From assembly GCA_022606425.2 (NCBI GenBank), contig JAHDVF020001251.1:978501-1042500 (forward strand): 64,000 nt of DNA, in the 5' to 3' direction. The notes beneath the pieces are model-generated. The model was not told the DNA's origin and did not search any database. It was given only the letters and a program-made list of their open reading frames with translations. Positions 36,801 to 40,989 of the stretch are shown here, piece after piece; position 1 is the stretch's first letter, and each line of letters begins with the position of its first letter. Source of the stretch: Lepidostoma basale (taxonomy: Eukaryota; Arthropoda; Insecta; Trichoptera; Lepidostomatidae). Position numbers and translations under genes: made by a program.

Positions 36801-39447
36801 GCGCCAGAACGCTTTCAGATCCAGCGGACATGGATTCAACCCTGGACACGACCAGATTCCTTCTTCATAACATTGAGCTATTTTCTGCTCACATTAGATA
36901 TTGTGAAATAAAATTTATAATACAATTTATTTAACCTTAGAGTGAAAACCAAAAGCCGGCCAGACTACAAACAACATGGTCTGATGACATCAAAATGTGA
37001 CAGGGGGTAAATGGCACAAAGTGGCTAAGGATAGAGAGCTGTGGTAGTCAGGGAGGCAGGCCTATGTCCAAAGCTGGACGAATAATAGCTGATGATGATA
37101 AATTTATCATAAATGCTTAGTAATAATAATAATAATATGCTGACTTTTAAAGCGCCGTTTTTGTGATGTAATCACCTCAAGGGCGCATTAAGACGTGTTT
37201 TAAATCTAAATGTGAACGCTGCATCTGATTGATATTCGCAATCAATTAGAAAGTAATCAATATAATATAACAAAATATACAAATTTTAATTTGAAAAGAC
37301 GAGTTTTCAGCTTAAATCTGAAATCTGTCGGATCATTTATGCATCTACGATATGAAGGGAGATTGTTCCAAGCTGATGGGCCAGCTACTGCAAAGGCTCG
37401 ATCCCCGAAATTTGTACTAGGGCAACGCTTCGGCTCAACTAATTTTCCTATTGCAGAGGAGTTCGCCGAGCGAAGTGTGGATTTCCTTGAATTTAGGCTG
37501 TCCATTATACAGAGTTCGGATATATAACTTGGTTCCATTCCTTGTAGCGCTTTGAAGACTGTCCTGCAGAGATTATACTGGATTTTTTCTGGACTTTTAA
37601 TCTTGGTGCTAGTGTTACAAAAAATGCTTCGGCTCAACTAATCTTCCTATTGCAGAGGAGTTCGCCGAGCGAAGTGTGGATTTCCTTGAATTTAGGCTGT
37701 CCATTATACAGAGTTCGGATATATAACTTGGTTCCATTCCATGTAGCGCTTTGAAGACTGTCCTGCAGAGATTATACTGGATTTTTTCTGGACTTTTAAT
37801 CTTGGTGCTAGTGTTACAAAAAACTATTGTTTAGACTTATTATACTATTTCTGATGTAACTATACATTCAAGAGTTTGGTAGCTGTCCATGATTTTATCC
37901 CACCACATTTCTTTCGGACATGGTGGGGACCAATAGTTTGCAGATTAGTATTGATGGGTTCACACTATTATCCAGTTGTGTAGTCGCTTACTCAAGAATA
38001 ATCACGGATCCATATGCACCGCAAGAAGCTTGGAGAACTTAAGAAACATCTTACCATTATTGGACATGGATATCCCCCGGTCCATGACGAAGCTGATGAG
38101 AGCCATGATGATCCCGAGAAGGGCCAGAAACACCCAGTCTTCTCCAAGTTTCGCAAATGTGTTCTTCCATACGAAACCTGCAAAGAATAACAAGTTGATA
38201 CCTGATGCAAAATAAAATAAACAATGGACATTGCCCAAATTCAGGGGACTTGAGTTCAAGCATGGAGCGGACCCGATTTCTTAGTCATAACAATGAGCTA
38301 TTTTCTGCTCACATTGGAGATTATATAATATAATAAATTCTAATACCAATTTGAATAAATATAATTATACTTTGTATGATAACACTTTATATTTTCACTG
38401 AACTCAGACATGTTTCGGTTACAAGTAACTTTTACCAATGTATACAATTTTAACAATCAAATAAAACAGAGGCAACTTATATACAAAATGGAGATTGAGT
38501 TATGTATAAAAGTGGAAAGGGTATAATTAGGATTGAGGAGAGGGGAGATGTAACGGTAACATATGCGAGTATACCCCTTCCACTCTATATGTTCCTGTTA
38601 CATCGCCCCTCTCCTCAATCCTAAGTATACCCCTTTCACTTTAATACATAACTCATACATTGATAAAGGTTACTTGTAACCGAAACATGTCTGAGTTCAG
38701 TGAAAATAAAAAGTGTTGTAATACAAAGTATTATTATATTTATTCAAATATGAATCCACAACACAAATTGAAGGCGAATATAGAATAAATTATAATACCA
38801 ATTATCAAAAATTTTGATGTTAGACTCTTCAAACATTATAAAATGATAATATCGCAGCAAACTGAAAATGTCACACCCCTAAGTATAATAATTCTTTTAG
38901 AAATCCGATGTTTTCATCAATATTTAATAAATAAAAATTACCACCATTATTCAAGAAATAATAGAGAAAACAACTTATTTTTATGAATTGAAACACAGCT
39001 TTTTTACTTATGGAAGTGAAGCATGTGACTGTCAAAATAATGTTGAAATTAGCATAAATGCGGTAGAAATGTAATCTCTTGGACGACTGTGTGATAAATC
39101 TGTATAAGACATAGTGTCAAATGCAAATATAAGGAGTGAATGCAGTGCGAATGAAAGTGTTATGAACAAAATAATGAAAGGTTCATTAATATGGCTTGGA
39201 TCGGGACGTAGTTTGAAGACCTCTGCGTTAGAAGGTAGATGTGTGTCAGGATATAAGGGTGGTGGTTAGCTATTTTTTCTTGTAGTATTGACTCACGGAT
39301 GGCCTTGGTGAACTTCCCGGCTGGCTTGTTGGACAGTTCTCTCTCGCGGGCCTTGTCATCTCTGCGACGTCTCCGCTCCAGCCTCTTGAGACGACGAGCT
39401 TCGCTCCTTGCGGCCGCTGATAGGTCCCGCGTGTAGCGGCCATACAT
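9722..39447 (-). CDS. ClC-a: ClC-2/ClC-a type voltage-gated chloride channel, 21 exons in window (5' end probably missing)
   Basis: Plasma-membrane Cl- channel of the CLC family, homodimeric in known members. Joining 21 minus-strand exons gives 931 residues with every splice phase compatible. Seen, numbering from the ATG at 39447: basic N-terminus 1-50; membrane core about 51-530 with GSGIPE 135-140, GKEGP with gating Glu179, GIFIP 429-433 and Tyr525; CBS1 about 545-620; charged helix and Ser/Pro linker 621-792; CBS2 about 835-890; acidic Pro-rich tail. Val239 sits where exchangers carry the proton glutamate, so family knowledge predicts a channel. The length fits ClC-2 relatives (about 900 residues) apart from the extreme N-terminus. 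The first exon starts with ATG directly after an acceptor-like TTTTGTTAG, so upstream coding or leader exons are expected beyond it. Introns run from about 0.3 to 4.3 kb and are full of transposons. Confidence 0.93.
9935..10425 (+). mobile_element. LINE-D 3' fragment
   Basis: Reads [76 protein letters not shown]-terminal reverse-transcriptase tail, inside the ClC-a intron and antisense to the gene. Confidence 0.8.
10428..10800 (+). mobile_element. LINE-C 3' fragment
   Basis: Reads [20 protein letters not shown], then in shifted frames [20 protein letters not shown] and GRPPKRW. Broken by frameshifts. Confidence 0.7.
10908..11990 (-). mobile_element. LINE-A with most of the reverse-transcriptase domain
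   Basis: Minus frame open over ~324 codons: [15 protein letters not shown] (RT motif A Asp), [31 protein letters not shown] (catalytic YADD), [19 protein letters not shown], then the [10 protein letters not shown] tail. The reading frame is damaged only near the 3' end, where [10 protein letters not shown] is missing a few bases. The best view of the LINE-A RT in the window. Clade not certain (RTE- or CR1-like). Confidence 0.9.
12011..12259. mobile_element. 249-bp MITE with perfect 33-bp inverted repeats
   Basis: GAAGACTACAGGGGAAAAAC at 12011 onward is mirrored exactly at 12227-12259. If the ends are CAGGGG...CCCCTG, the element is flanked by TA on both sides, as in Tc1/mariner/pogo-type MITEs. 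No ORF. Confidence 0.85.
12410..12545 (-). mobile_element. LINE-G 3' untranslated piece
   Basis: GCGCCCTTGAGGTGATTACA and the (TTA)n run recur as complements at 37130-37230 and 56395-56480. Confidence 0.6.
12725..12811 (-). CDS. ClC-a: ClC-a exon 20 (residues 850-878), CBS2
   Basis: Acceptor TATTTTTAG, donor GTAAAT, 29 whole codons. Encodes [16 protein letters not shown], then [13 protein letters not shown], the core of CBS2. It is missing from long-ORF lists because it is only 87 bp. The phase links exon 19 to exon 21. Confidence 0.92.
12885..13345 (+). mobile_element. remnant of a transposon with a DUF4817-type helix-turn-helix
   Basis: ATG at 12998 opens [20 protein letters not shown], then [20 protein letters not shown] and NTHPQR before a stop: the N-terminal DNA-binding domain found in many insect transposases. 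A few residues of a C-terminus ([11 protein letters not shown]) follow, so the middle is deleted. Confidence 0.65.
13390..13750 (-). mobile_element. LINE-G 3' fragment
   Basis: Minus strand reads [19 protein letters not shown]-type and SANSS words as at 37140-37640. CR1/L2-like elements commonly end with this SAWNxLP...FKxxLKT tail. Confidence 0.65.
13767..14275 (-). repeat. 62-bp tandem array, distal block (about 9 copies)
   Basis: Unit includes, on +, TCCAAACAAGTCCTAATT and GTTACCTTCAAAAGAGAAG. The second word is the last coding bases of ClC-a exon 19 plus its splice donor (minus strand CTTTTGAAG|GTAACA). Several copies keep the donor. Some have lost bases (TATTACC, TATAACC) or carry an insertion-like AATTCAAGAAGAAG. 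Confidence 0.9.
14276..14630. mobile_element. element N1 as a ~290-bp palindrome inserted in the 62-bp array
   Basis: From TTCATGATTTAATTGTATCT at about 14280 to its mirror ending near 14565, arms ~130 bp, followed by GATAACCCACGGCGGGTG. The 62-bp array resumes after it. Other N1 copies are in direct orientation (31525-32128). Confidence 0.8.
14631..14822 (-). repeat. 62-bp tandem array, proximal block (3 copies plus the exon)
   Basis: CCAAACAA recurs at 14671, 14733 and 14795, a period of exactly 62. The block runs directly into the genuine donor of exon 19 at 14821-14822. Confidence 0.93.
14823..14993 (-). CDS. ClC-a: ClC-a exon 19 (residues 793-849), start of CBS2
   Basis: Acceptor GTGTGTCTAG, donor GTAACA, 57 whole codons. 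Encodes [14 protein letters not shown] and [16 protein letters not shown], the start of CBS2. The last ~20 coding bases plus this donor are the seed of the 62-bp tandem array lying immediately downstream in the intron (13767-14822). Confidence 0.93.
15045..15128 (+). mobile_element. LINE-A internal scrap
   Basis: ATCGCTGTACACGAAAAGC and GATCTTACAGCCTGGTTTGA match the RT region of 51640-51700. Short and isolated. Confidence 0.6.
15165..15580 (+). mobile_element. LINE-D variant 3' fragment
   Basis: Reads [20 protein letters not shown], then in another frame [16 protein letters not shown] and [16 protein letters not shown]. Same subfamily as 19555-19945. Ends in a GAAGAAG tail. Confidence 0.75.
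15585..15925 (+). mobile_element. LINE-A 5' part of RT, degraded
   Basis: Contains [38 protein letters not shown] and [21 protein letters not shown], the RT region upstream of motif A. The only piece of this part of LINE-A in the window. Confidence 0.7.
15963..16146 (-). CDS. ClC-a: ClC-a exon 18 (residues 731-792), linker
   Basis: Acceptor AATGTTTCAG, donor GTAAGT. Encodes [20 protein letters not shown], then [11 protein letters not shown] and a Pro-rich part ending SIYKKVQL. The first part is strongly conserved in insect ClC-a type proteins. Confidence 0.92.
16295..17540 (-). mobile_element. LINE-B, longest copy
   Basis: Minus strand reads [32 protein letters not shown] (FADD degraded to FAHD), [16 protein letters not shown], then in another frame [20 protein letters not shown] and the FRRQILxTLExILSS-type end. 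Jockey/CR1-like RT. The 3' end on + starts with (CAAAT)n repeats. Confidence 0.85.
17662..17806 (-). CDS. ClC-a: ClC-a exon 17 (residues 683-730), linker
   Basis: Acceptor TTGTTATATAG, donor GTATGT. Encodes [18 protein letters not shown], then a Ser/Thr/Pro-rich stretch ending TGAETR|. The KSILKK(T)NSF basic-Ser pattern could be a kinase site (inference). Confidence 0.88.
17860..18055 (-). mobile_element. HH arm scrap and LINE-A remnant
   Basis: 17865-17925 matches the arm of the fold-back at 49262-49440 (TCTGTTTTCTAGAAGTTTTA). 17935-18055 is a degraded LINE-A 3' region (CTCCTCGTGTGGCCGACATT). Confidence 0.55.
18079..18181 (-). CDS. ClC-a: ClC-a exon 16 (residues 649-682), linker
   Basis: Acceptor TTCACTTTAG, donor GTAATG. 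Low-complexity linker rich in Ser, Pro and His between the CBS domains. Called because its ends and phase fit exons 15 and 17. The sequence itself is not diagnostic, and it could be alternatively spliced. Confidence 0.8.
18290..18975 (-). mobile_element. LINE-B 3' fragment
   Basis: Minus reads [60 protein letters not shown] and ends [15 protein letters not shown]. (AAATC)n on + at the 3' boundary. Confidence 0.85.
19141..19224 (-). CDS. ClC-a: ClC-a exon 15 (residues 621-648), charged helix
   Basis: Acceptor TTTTCTCAAG, donor GTAAAA. Encodes [20 protein letters not shown], then a basic end, a helix that follows CBS1 in insect ClC-a type proteins. Confidence 0.9.
19380..19545 (-). mobile_element. 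SINE-2 tRNA-derived
   Basis: Full-length-looking copy: tRNA-like head on minus (GTGGCCGAGTGG A box, GATTCAATTC damaged B box), then the body GTGTGATTGTCACACTGTC and ATAAAATGGCGATAGATTAG at the 3' end. Confidence 0.8.
19555..19945 (-). mobile_element. LINE-D variant 3' fragment
   Basis: Minus frame open: [60 protein letters not shown]. Abuts SINE-2. Confidence 0.8.
20087..20206 (-). CDS. ClC-a: ClC-a exon 14 (residues 581-620), CBS1 second half
   Basis: Acceptor GTTTTCCAG, donor GTCAGT, 40 whole codons. Encodes [20 protein letters not shown] then [15 protein letters not shown], a typical CBS beta-alpha end. Confidence 0.94.
20270..20775. mobile_element. HH fold-back element split by LINE-E
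   Basis: Outer end TTTTAGATAAACTTAAGGTG; inverted arms 20595-20675 and 20685-20765 (CTTACACCTTCATCATTGGG and its complement). LINE-E sits near its left end with a 9-bp duplication. Same family as 49840-50064. Cores are degenerate. Confidence 0.8.
20294..20572 (+). mobile_element. LINE-E 3' fragment, 279 bp, with target duplication
   Basis: AAGGTGTTA occurs at 20285-20293 and 20573-20581. Body matches 9200-9480 (GRPRATWRR..., GVTGQK...-type end with GAA-rich tail). Strongly 5'-truncated. Confidence 0.85.
20810..21025. mobile_element. HH element arm, partial
   Basis: GCAGACATGTTTGAGTC, TATACTTAAATACTAAAAAG and GTGAAAATACAATATG match one arm of 8200-8390 / 38349-38790. The second arm is missing. 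Confidence 0.6.
21030..21185 (-). mobile_element. LINE-B 3' end
   Basis: Plus words TTTATTTTCTCAAAATATATT, ATCTATTGAGAACAGGTAAA and GGAACGCATGAGAGATGGTT define this end. Cut off by the R1 piece. Confidence 0.75.
21186..22080 (+). mobile_element. R1-clade non-LTR 3' fragment
   Basis: Reads [37 protein letters not shown], stop, [53 protein letters not shown]: the C-terminal Cys/His zinc-like motif (CHHC...H...C) typical of R1/TRAS-type elements. Ends in A-rich 22043-22053 followed by CCTAACCTAACCTAA. Confidence 0.85.
22154..22257 (-). CDS. ClC-a: ClC-a exon 13 (residues 546-580), CBS1
   Basis: Acceptor ATATTCCAG, donor GTGAAA. Encodes [18 protein letters not shown] then [14 protein letters not shown], the first half of CBS1. 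Confidence 0.93.
22290..22500 (-). mobile_element. LINE-B 3' end
   Basis: Starts on + with (CAAAT)n and TTATTTCATCAACAGACATT, ends at AAAAGACGTCGAT where LINE-A begins. Confidence 0.75.
22505..23010 (-). mobile_element. LINE-A fragment with internal deletion
   Basis: Minus reads [55 protein letters not shown], then a deletion to SVYDR-like and [17 protein letters not shown]. Directly adjacent to ClC-a exon 12. Confidence 0.8.
23048..23278 (-). CDS. ClC-a: ClC-a exon 12 (residues 469-545), pore tyrosine
   Basis: Acceptor ATACGTTTAG, donor GTTAGT. The largest exon found. Encodes [15 protein letters not shown], the helix [11 protein letters not shown], and QPSAYDSII, whose Tyr525 corresponds to the Cl--coordinating tyrosine of the family. 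It ends at the start of CBS1 (KKLPYLPDL). Confidence 0.95.
23624..23786 (-). CDS. ClC-a: ClC-a exon 11 (residues 415-468), GIFIP pore motif
   Basis: Acceptor TTTGTTTCAG, donor GTATAA. Encodes [15 protein letters not shown] and the third CLC signature GIFIPVF (429-435), then [10 protein letters not shown]. Confidence 0.95.
23830..24055 (-). mobile_element. LINE-A 3' end, diverged subfamily
   Basis: (TAAC)n tail then ATCACGCCGTTTCTCCGAAG and the HVRSRN/CMNVEE region. Belongs with the 55795-56365 subfamily (KSGQIRS type). Confidence 0.7.
24409..24540 (-). CDS. ClC-a: ClC-a exon 10 (residues 371-414)
   Basis: Acceptor TTGTTTCAG, donor GTAAGT, 44 whole codons. Encodes [10 protein letters not shown], a variable extracellular loop with a possible N-glycosylation sequon (NFT), and [12 protein letters not shown]. 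Confidence 0.92.
24640..24850. repeat. degenerate repeat around CTAAAATTT / TAAAATCCA
   Basis: About ten loosely spaced variants (AAAATCCAAAGTAGCTAAAA, AATTTAAAATCCAGATAACC). Probably an old minisatellite. Confidence 0.4.
24848..24985. mobile_element. short LINE 3' tail fragment
   Basis: (CTT)n on + then TTTTAGACCTTTGGTCTGTTCC, matching 62535-62575. A minus-strand GAA-tailed element end. Confidence 0.45.
25094..25196 (-). CDS. ClC-a: ClC-a exon 9 (residues 336-370)
   Basis: Acceptor TATTTCAG. The donor is GTCGGT, a weak match to consensus. Encodes [17 protein letters not shown] then [11 protein letters not shown], typical of CLC helices K-L. Confidence 0.92.
25375..25862 (-). mobile_element. 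LINE-A 3' fragment
   Basis: Minus open frame [58 protein letters not shown]; (TAAC)n tail at 25375. A TATATAC expansion interrupts the RMCGY codons. Confidence 0.85.
25892..26345 (-). mobile_element. LINE-B 3' fragment
   Basis: Minus reads [40 protein letters not shown] and ends [15 protein letters not shown]. Confidence 0.8.
26415..26970 (-). mobile_element. LINE-B 3' fragment split by SINE-1
   Basis: Two parts, 26415-26488 and 26661-26970, become contiguous if SINE-1 and one copy of ATCTATTG are removed. Confidence 0.85.
26481..26668 (+). mobile_element. SINE-1 insertion with target duplication
   Basis: Flanked by ATCTATTG on both sides (about 26478-26485 and 26667-26674). Starts GCGGACGATCGAAGTGTGCG, has GAGGTTCGCAACCC (B-box-like) and ends GGGGAGACGGCGTGATGG plus (TTAG)n exactly like LINE-A. 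Confidence 0.8.
26985..27295 (-). mobile_element. LINE-A 3' fragment
   Basis: Minus reads [20 protein letters not shown], then [20 protein letters not shown]; (TAAC)n tail at 26975. Confidence 0.8.
27377..27478 (-). CDS. ClC-a: ClC-a exon 8 (residues 302-335)
   Basis: Acceptor GGTTTTGCAG, donor GTGAGT. Encodes the helix [15 protein letters not shown] and the basic stretch [15 protein letters not shown]. Split codons at both ends agree with exons 7 and 9. Confidence 0.93.
27605..27965 (-). mobile_element. LINE-B 3' fragment
   Basis: Minus reads [20 protein letters not shown] and ends [15 protein letters not shown]. No (AAATC) tail kept. Confidence 0.75.
27966..28320. other. no gene seen
   Basis: Intron sequence of ClC-a; nothing recognised. 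Confidence 0.4.
28344..28465 (-). CDS. ClC-a: ClC-a exon 7 (residues 262-301)
   Basis: Acceptor TTTCGTCAG, donor GTAATT. Encodes [11 protein letters not shown], a loop, then [15 protein letters not shown], matching the region before helix J in the family. Confidence 0.93.
28563..28990. mobile_element. mosaic of LINE-A and SINE-2 scraps
   Basis: 28563-28612 LINE-A (GAAAACGTGACACGATCAAA, +); 28615-28690 SINE-2 3' end (GACAATAAAATGGCGATAGA, +); 28735-28825 LINE-A 3' end with GTTAGTTA tail (+); 28830-28990 a further degraded LINE-A piece (-). Confidence 0.6.
29042..29130 (-). CDS. ClC-a: ClC-a exon 6 (residues 232-261), channel-type valine
   Basis: Acceptor ATTTCAG, donor GTGAGT. Encodes [19 protein letters not shown]. 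In CLC Cl-/H+ exchangers the residue after SxE is a second glutamate (the proton glutamate). Here it is Val239, as in channels. Confidence 0.94.
29140..29880. other. AT-rich intron, no gene seen
   Basis: Contains the loosely repeated phrases AAAATGGTGGATACGTG/AAAACGGTGGATTCATG (29710, 29810); otherwise nothing. Confidence 0.4.
29885..30158 (+). mobile_element. SINE-1, longest copy
   Basis: AT-rich 5' part (TTTTATTTTATATTG...) shared with 438-685, core GTGTTGGACGATCGAAGTGT, B-box-like GAGGTTCGCAACCC, and a LINE-A type 3' end with GTTAGTTAG tail. Confidence 0.7.
30332..30488 (-). CDS. ClC-a: ClC-a exon 5 (residues 180-231)
   Basis: Acceptor TTTCTAG, donor GTAGGA. Begins GPFVHIGSM, completing the GKxGPxxH signature. 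Continues through a loop ([11 protein letters not shown]) and the helix [17 protein letters not shown]. Confidence 0.95.
30640..31125 (+). mobile_element. probable solo LTR of an LTR retrotransposon
   Basis: TATAAAAG at 30771-30778, then a pyrimidine-rich leader, AATAAA at 31097-31102, and an end CTTTCAACTCTCAACA about 25 bases later: the order of a TATA/poly(A) LTR. Neither a clear TG...CA start nor a target duplication could be fixed, so the left boundary is approximate. The open frame across it looks incidental. Confidence 0.5.
31155..31500 (-). mobile_element. non-LTR 3' fragment, another family
   Basis: Minus strand gives pieces like [20 protein letters not shown] and an upstream [17 protein letters not shown] region (CCAGCCCATCTCAATATTAG on +). 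Degraded. Confidence 0.5.
31525..32128 (+). mobile_element. element N1 with ~150-bp direct repeats
   Basis: The block from GGTCATAAGTCCTGTGAACA to GTATACATTCAAAATGTT occurs at both ends, about 443 bp apart, around a non-coding middle (CATGGTGGTCATAAGAAGGG). It ends a few bases before ClC-a exon 4. Confidence 0.75.
32156..32289 (-). CDS. ClC-a: ClC-a exon 4 (residues 135-179), filter motifs GSGIPE and GKE
   Basis: Acceptor TTTTTAAG, donor GTAAAA. Starts with the first CLC pore signature GSGIPE and ends precisely on Glu179 of GKE|GP, the external gating glutamate of the family. It also encodes the loop [20 protein letters not shown]. Confidence 0.95.
32325..32765 (-). mobile_element. mariner-family remnant, internally deleted
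   Basis: Minus reads [51 protein letters not shown] (second and third Asp with 34 residues between). Upstream, [18 protein letters not shown] from the N-terminal part. The centre is missing. Different family from 5289 and 58572. Confidence 0.75.
32790..33095 (+). mobile_element. LINE-F 3' fragment
   Basis: Reads [58 protein letters not shown], then GGGAAACAGCGTGATGGTTA, a TTAG-type end. Confidence 0.8.
33100..33470. other. no gene seen
   Basis: AT-rich intron of ClC-a; a short LINE-A tail (33485-33535, minus) follows. Confidence 0.4.
33560..33650. repeat. left part of GCGAGTATACTCGC-type palindrome array
   Basis: Degraded units GCGCGAATATACTCCCTC and CGAATATACTCGCTTATAT. The array continues at 34490 beyond the LINE-A insertion. 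Confidence 0.65.
33664..34475 (+). mobile_element. LINE-A, 812-bp 5'-truncated copy with 14-bp target duplication and open frame
   Basis: TTATATAAAAATAT at 33650-33663 and 34476-34489. Frame open from the first bases to GETA-stop: [86 protein letters not shown], ending AYPFGETA. The longest undamaged LINE-A tail here, so a young insertion. Confidence 0.93.
34490..34722. repeat. tandem palindrome array, unit ~32 bp
   Basis: GCGAGTATACTCGC at 34633-34646, 34665-34678 and within 34694-34711 (GCGCGAGTATACTCGCG); spacer TCGTATTACAATAGT. Degraded units flank them. Confidence 0.85.
34805..34933 (-). CDS. ClC-a: ClC-a exon 3 (residues 92-134)
   Basis: Acceptor TTTACAG, donor GTAAAT. Encodes [13 protein letters not shown] and the next membrane helix ([18 protein letters not shown]), ending HIVAPQAI just before the selectivity-filter motif. 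A split codon joins both neighbours. Confidence 0.93.
35090..35204 (-). mobile_element. HH-type arm with exact CTGATGA core
   Basis: Minus 35189 down: CTGATGA, then a stem GGGCT/AGTCC, then AAAAC and ATGTT. Partner arm not seen. Abuts the LINE-A at 35205. Confidence 0.5.
35205..35755 (-). mobile_element. LINE-A 3' fragment
   Basis: (TAAC)n tail at 35211; minus reads [51 protein letters not shown] small out-of-place insertion (GAGTCGACTGACGACATGCG) near 35360 breaks the frame. Confidence 0.85.
35756..35885. mobile_element. fold-back with GACCGGTTTC / GAAACCGGTC arms
   Basis: Inverted arms 35791-35812 and 35825-35857 around AGAAGATGGCAGC. The same GAAA plus palindrome plus C layout as the HH elements (GAAACCGGTC) but the core is damaged. 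Confidence 0.55.
35990..36185 (+). mobile_element. SINE-2 related copy
   Basis: GAGTGGTAACAGCTATGACT (A-box side), CCACACCAAAGGTCCCGGAA and CGGTTCGATTCTCGGCG (B box). A short internal duplication of GGAATCGAACCT precedes it. The 3' part resembles 28655-28690. Confidence 0.6.
36186..36730. other. no gene seen
   Basis: AT-rich intron of ClC-a; no open frame or repeat recognised. Confidence 0.4.
36770..37100 (+). mobile_element. two small repeat pieces
   Basis: 36770-36930 shares TGAGCTATTTTCTGCTCACA with 38285-38320 (unknown repeat). 36950-37095 is another LINE 3' end ([15 protein letters not shown], then GGCAGGCCTATGTCCAAAGC). Confidence 0.5.
37130..37840 (-). mobile_element. LINE-G 3' fragment with 199-bp tandem duplication
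   Basis: Minus reads [64 protein letters not shown]. The block starting GCTTCGGCTC at 37427 is repeated at 37626 almost unchanged. Confidence 0.85.
38055..38177 (-). CDS. ClC-a: ClC-a exon 2 (residues 51-91)
   Basis: Acceptor TTTGCAG, donor GTAAGA. Encodes [14 protein letters not shown] followed by the first long membrane helix ([17 protein letters not shown]). A split codon (C|GT) joins it to exon 1 as Arg. Confidence 0.93.
38349..38790. mobile_element. HH fold-back element, complete palindrome
   Basis: Arms from ATTTGAATAAATATAATTAT (38349) to its mirror (to about 38751), joined by a spacer with mirrored TATACCCC...; then ATGAATCCACAACACAAA as in 9508-9540. Hammerhead-like cores on minus 38407-38438 and plus 38660-38691. 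No ORF. Confidence 0.85.
39000..39210 (+). mobile_element. LINE-A remnant
   Basis: GTATAAGACATAGTGTCAAATG and GAATGCAGTGCGAATGAAAG match [18 protein letters not shown]; heavily mutated. Ends about 85 bp before exon 1. Confidence 0.6.
39297..39447 (-). CDS. ClC-a: ClC-a coding exon 1 of those in window (residues 1-50)
   Basis: Encodes the cytoplasmic N-terminus beginning MYGRYTRDL, a stretch conserved in ClC-2 type channels, followed by a very basic Arg/Lys-rich helix. The donor is GTGAGT. The ATG at 39447 is preceded immediately by TTTTGTTAG, a good acceptor. In the family this methionine is usually internal, so the exon probably continues from an unseen upstream exon. It could instead serve as the start after a leader intron. 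Confidence 0.88.
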
Positions 39448-39454
39448 CTAACAA

Positions 39455-39710
39455 AACAAAACAAAATTAACACAGGGAATCTTGTGTGGTCTTGGACGAG
39501 GTCCGCATCGTCCAAAAAGTCCTACAACGACGCAGGAAGGAGAGAACGGGGTTGGCCATCAGTAACTTGGTTGTCAACCGTCAAAAACGACATGGAATTG
39601 CTGCAGATCGACAGCAGGATGACCTAAAACCGAGAACCCTGGCGCTGATCTATTAGGAGAGCCGACTCCAAATAAATGGGAAACGGCTAGAGAAGAAGAT
39701 TTCTATATAC
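39455..39710 (+). mobile_element. LINE 3' fragment, another family
   Basis: Contains frames PSVTWLSTVKNDMELL and DSRMT, NREPWR, and a GAGAAGAAG end. Immediately upstream of ClC-a exon 1. Confidence 0.45.
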
Positions 39711-40160
39711 ATACATAACAAAAACAATCCTAATATGAACCAACCAACAAGACCAAGAAGCCGTTGTTCTATTAGGAGAACCGACCCTAAATAAATAAGA
39801 AAGGGCCAGTAGAGAAGAAGAGATTTTTTTTAATAAACTCATGAAAACAATAAAGTTTTAACCTGTTGCCTTGAAGAATCCAGATTTATCATGTTTTGAT
39901 GGATGCGTTTATTGTAAGACAGATTACTATCAACCATGTATATATGGAAGCCTAGAACTTAGGACTTGGGCTTGAATTTACGAGTACTTCAAACTCTTCG
40001 AAGGGAAAATTCTATCCCCCCTGTATTCAAAGGTTTAGAATCTAAAAGATGTTATCGCCTAGGAGATGCCACCCATATTATTCCTGTTTTCAGTGCTTGA
40101 ATTTGAGTTTATTCTCGGCCATAGCTTCATCCCTTGTTTTATCTCTTACATCGAAATCGT
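39711..40160. other. no gene seen
   Basis: 39770-39820 repeats a piece of the preceding LINE end (GGGCCAGTAGAGAAGAAG); otherwise nothing. Confidence 0.35.
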
Positions 40161-40164
40161 ATTC

Positions 40165-40375
40165 TTTTTTTAATAGATTAGACGATCATCTGGAAAAACA
40201 ATTTATTCAAAAGATTGCACCTAGATGACTGCACCGATACTGTCCTTGTACAAAAGGAAAAACAATGGTCCAAGAACTGATCCTTGCGGGACCTCACACT
40301 TTATTTCGTATCAGAAATCACCTATATCTACAAAATGTCTCGCTGGAAGGTAGGAATTTATCCAATTAAAACGTA
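40165..40375 (-). mobile_element. Jockey-like RT fragment
   Basis: Minus reads WINSYLPARHFVDIGD, stop, EVPQGSVLGPLFFLLYKDSI. Only the RT palm region remains. Confidence 0.65.
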
Positions 40376-40449
40376 GAAGACCTCCTAAAAGATGCAAGGA
40401 CAGTTAGGAATCCACCTCAGAAAAATCGTTAATTAGTTATTATGAAAAA

Positions 40450-40932
40450 AACTAACTAACTAGCCATCACGCCGTCTCCCCAAAGGGGTAGGCAGAAAGA
40501 ATGGACTGCCACACTTTCCTTTCCTGACATGTTCCTCTCGATTCTTTAACATTCATACATCGTATCATGCACGCGAGTCGATTTCTCTGACTCCTCACAT
40601 GGCCGACATTCAATATTTGATTTATTTTATCGTGCCACGTTTTCCTCGGCCTTCCTCTATTTCTAGCTCCATTTACATCGTTAACATATAATTTTTTTGC
40701 CATTCTTTCTCCATTCATTATTTCCATGTGTCCAAACCATCTTCATGATCCTTTCATTATTTTGTTCATAACACCATGATTCACGCCGCATTCACTTCTT
40801 ACATTTTCATTCTACAATCTAAGATATACAGAGTATCCACACATTCGTTTAAGAGATCTCATTTCTACTGCATTTATTCTACTTTCATCCTTCTTTTGCC
40901 ATTTCCATGCTTCGCTTCCATACATAAGTTAT
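40450..40932 (-). mobile_element. LINE-A 3' fragment
   Basis: Minus reads [58 protein letters not shown]; tail at 40450. Frame broken above 40730. Confidence 0.8.
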
Positions 40933-40989
40933 CATGTATTAACAATAAAAATAAAAATAATTACCTTAAAAAATAATACTTGAAATCTT

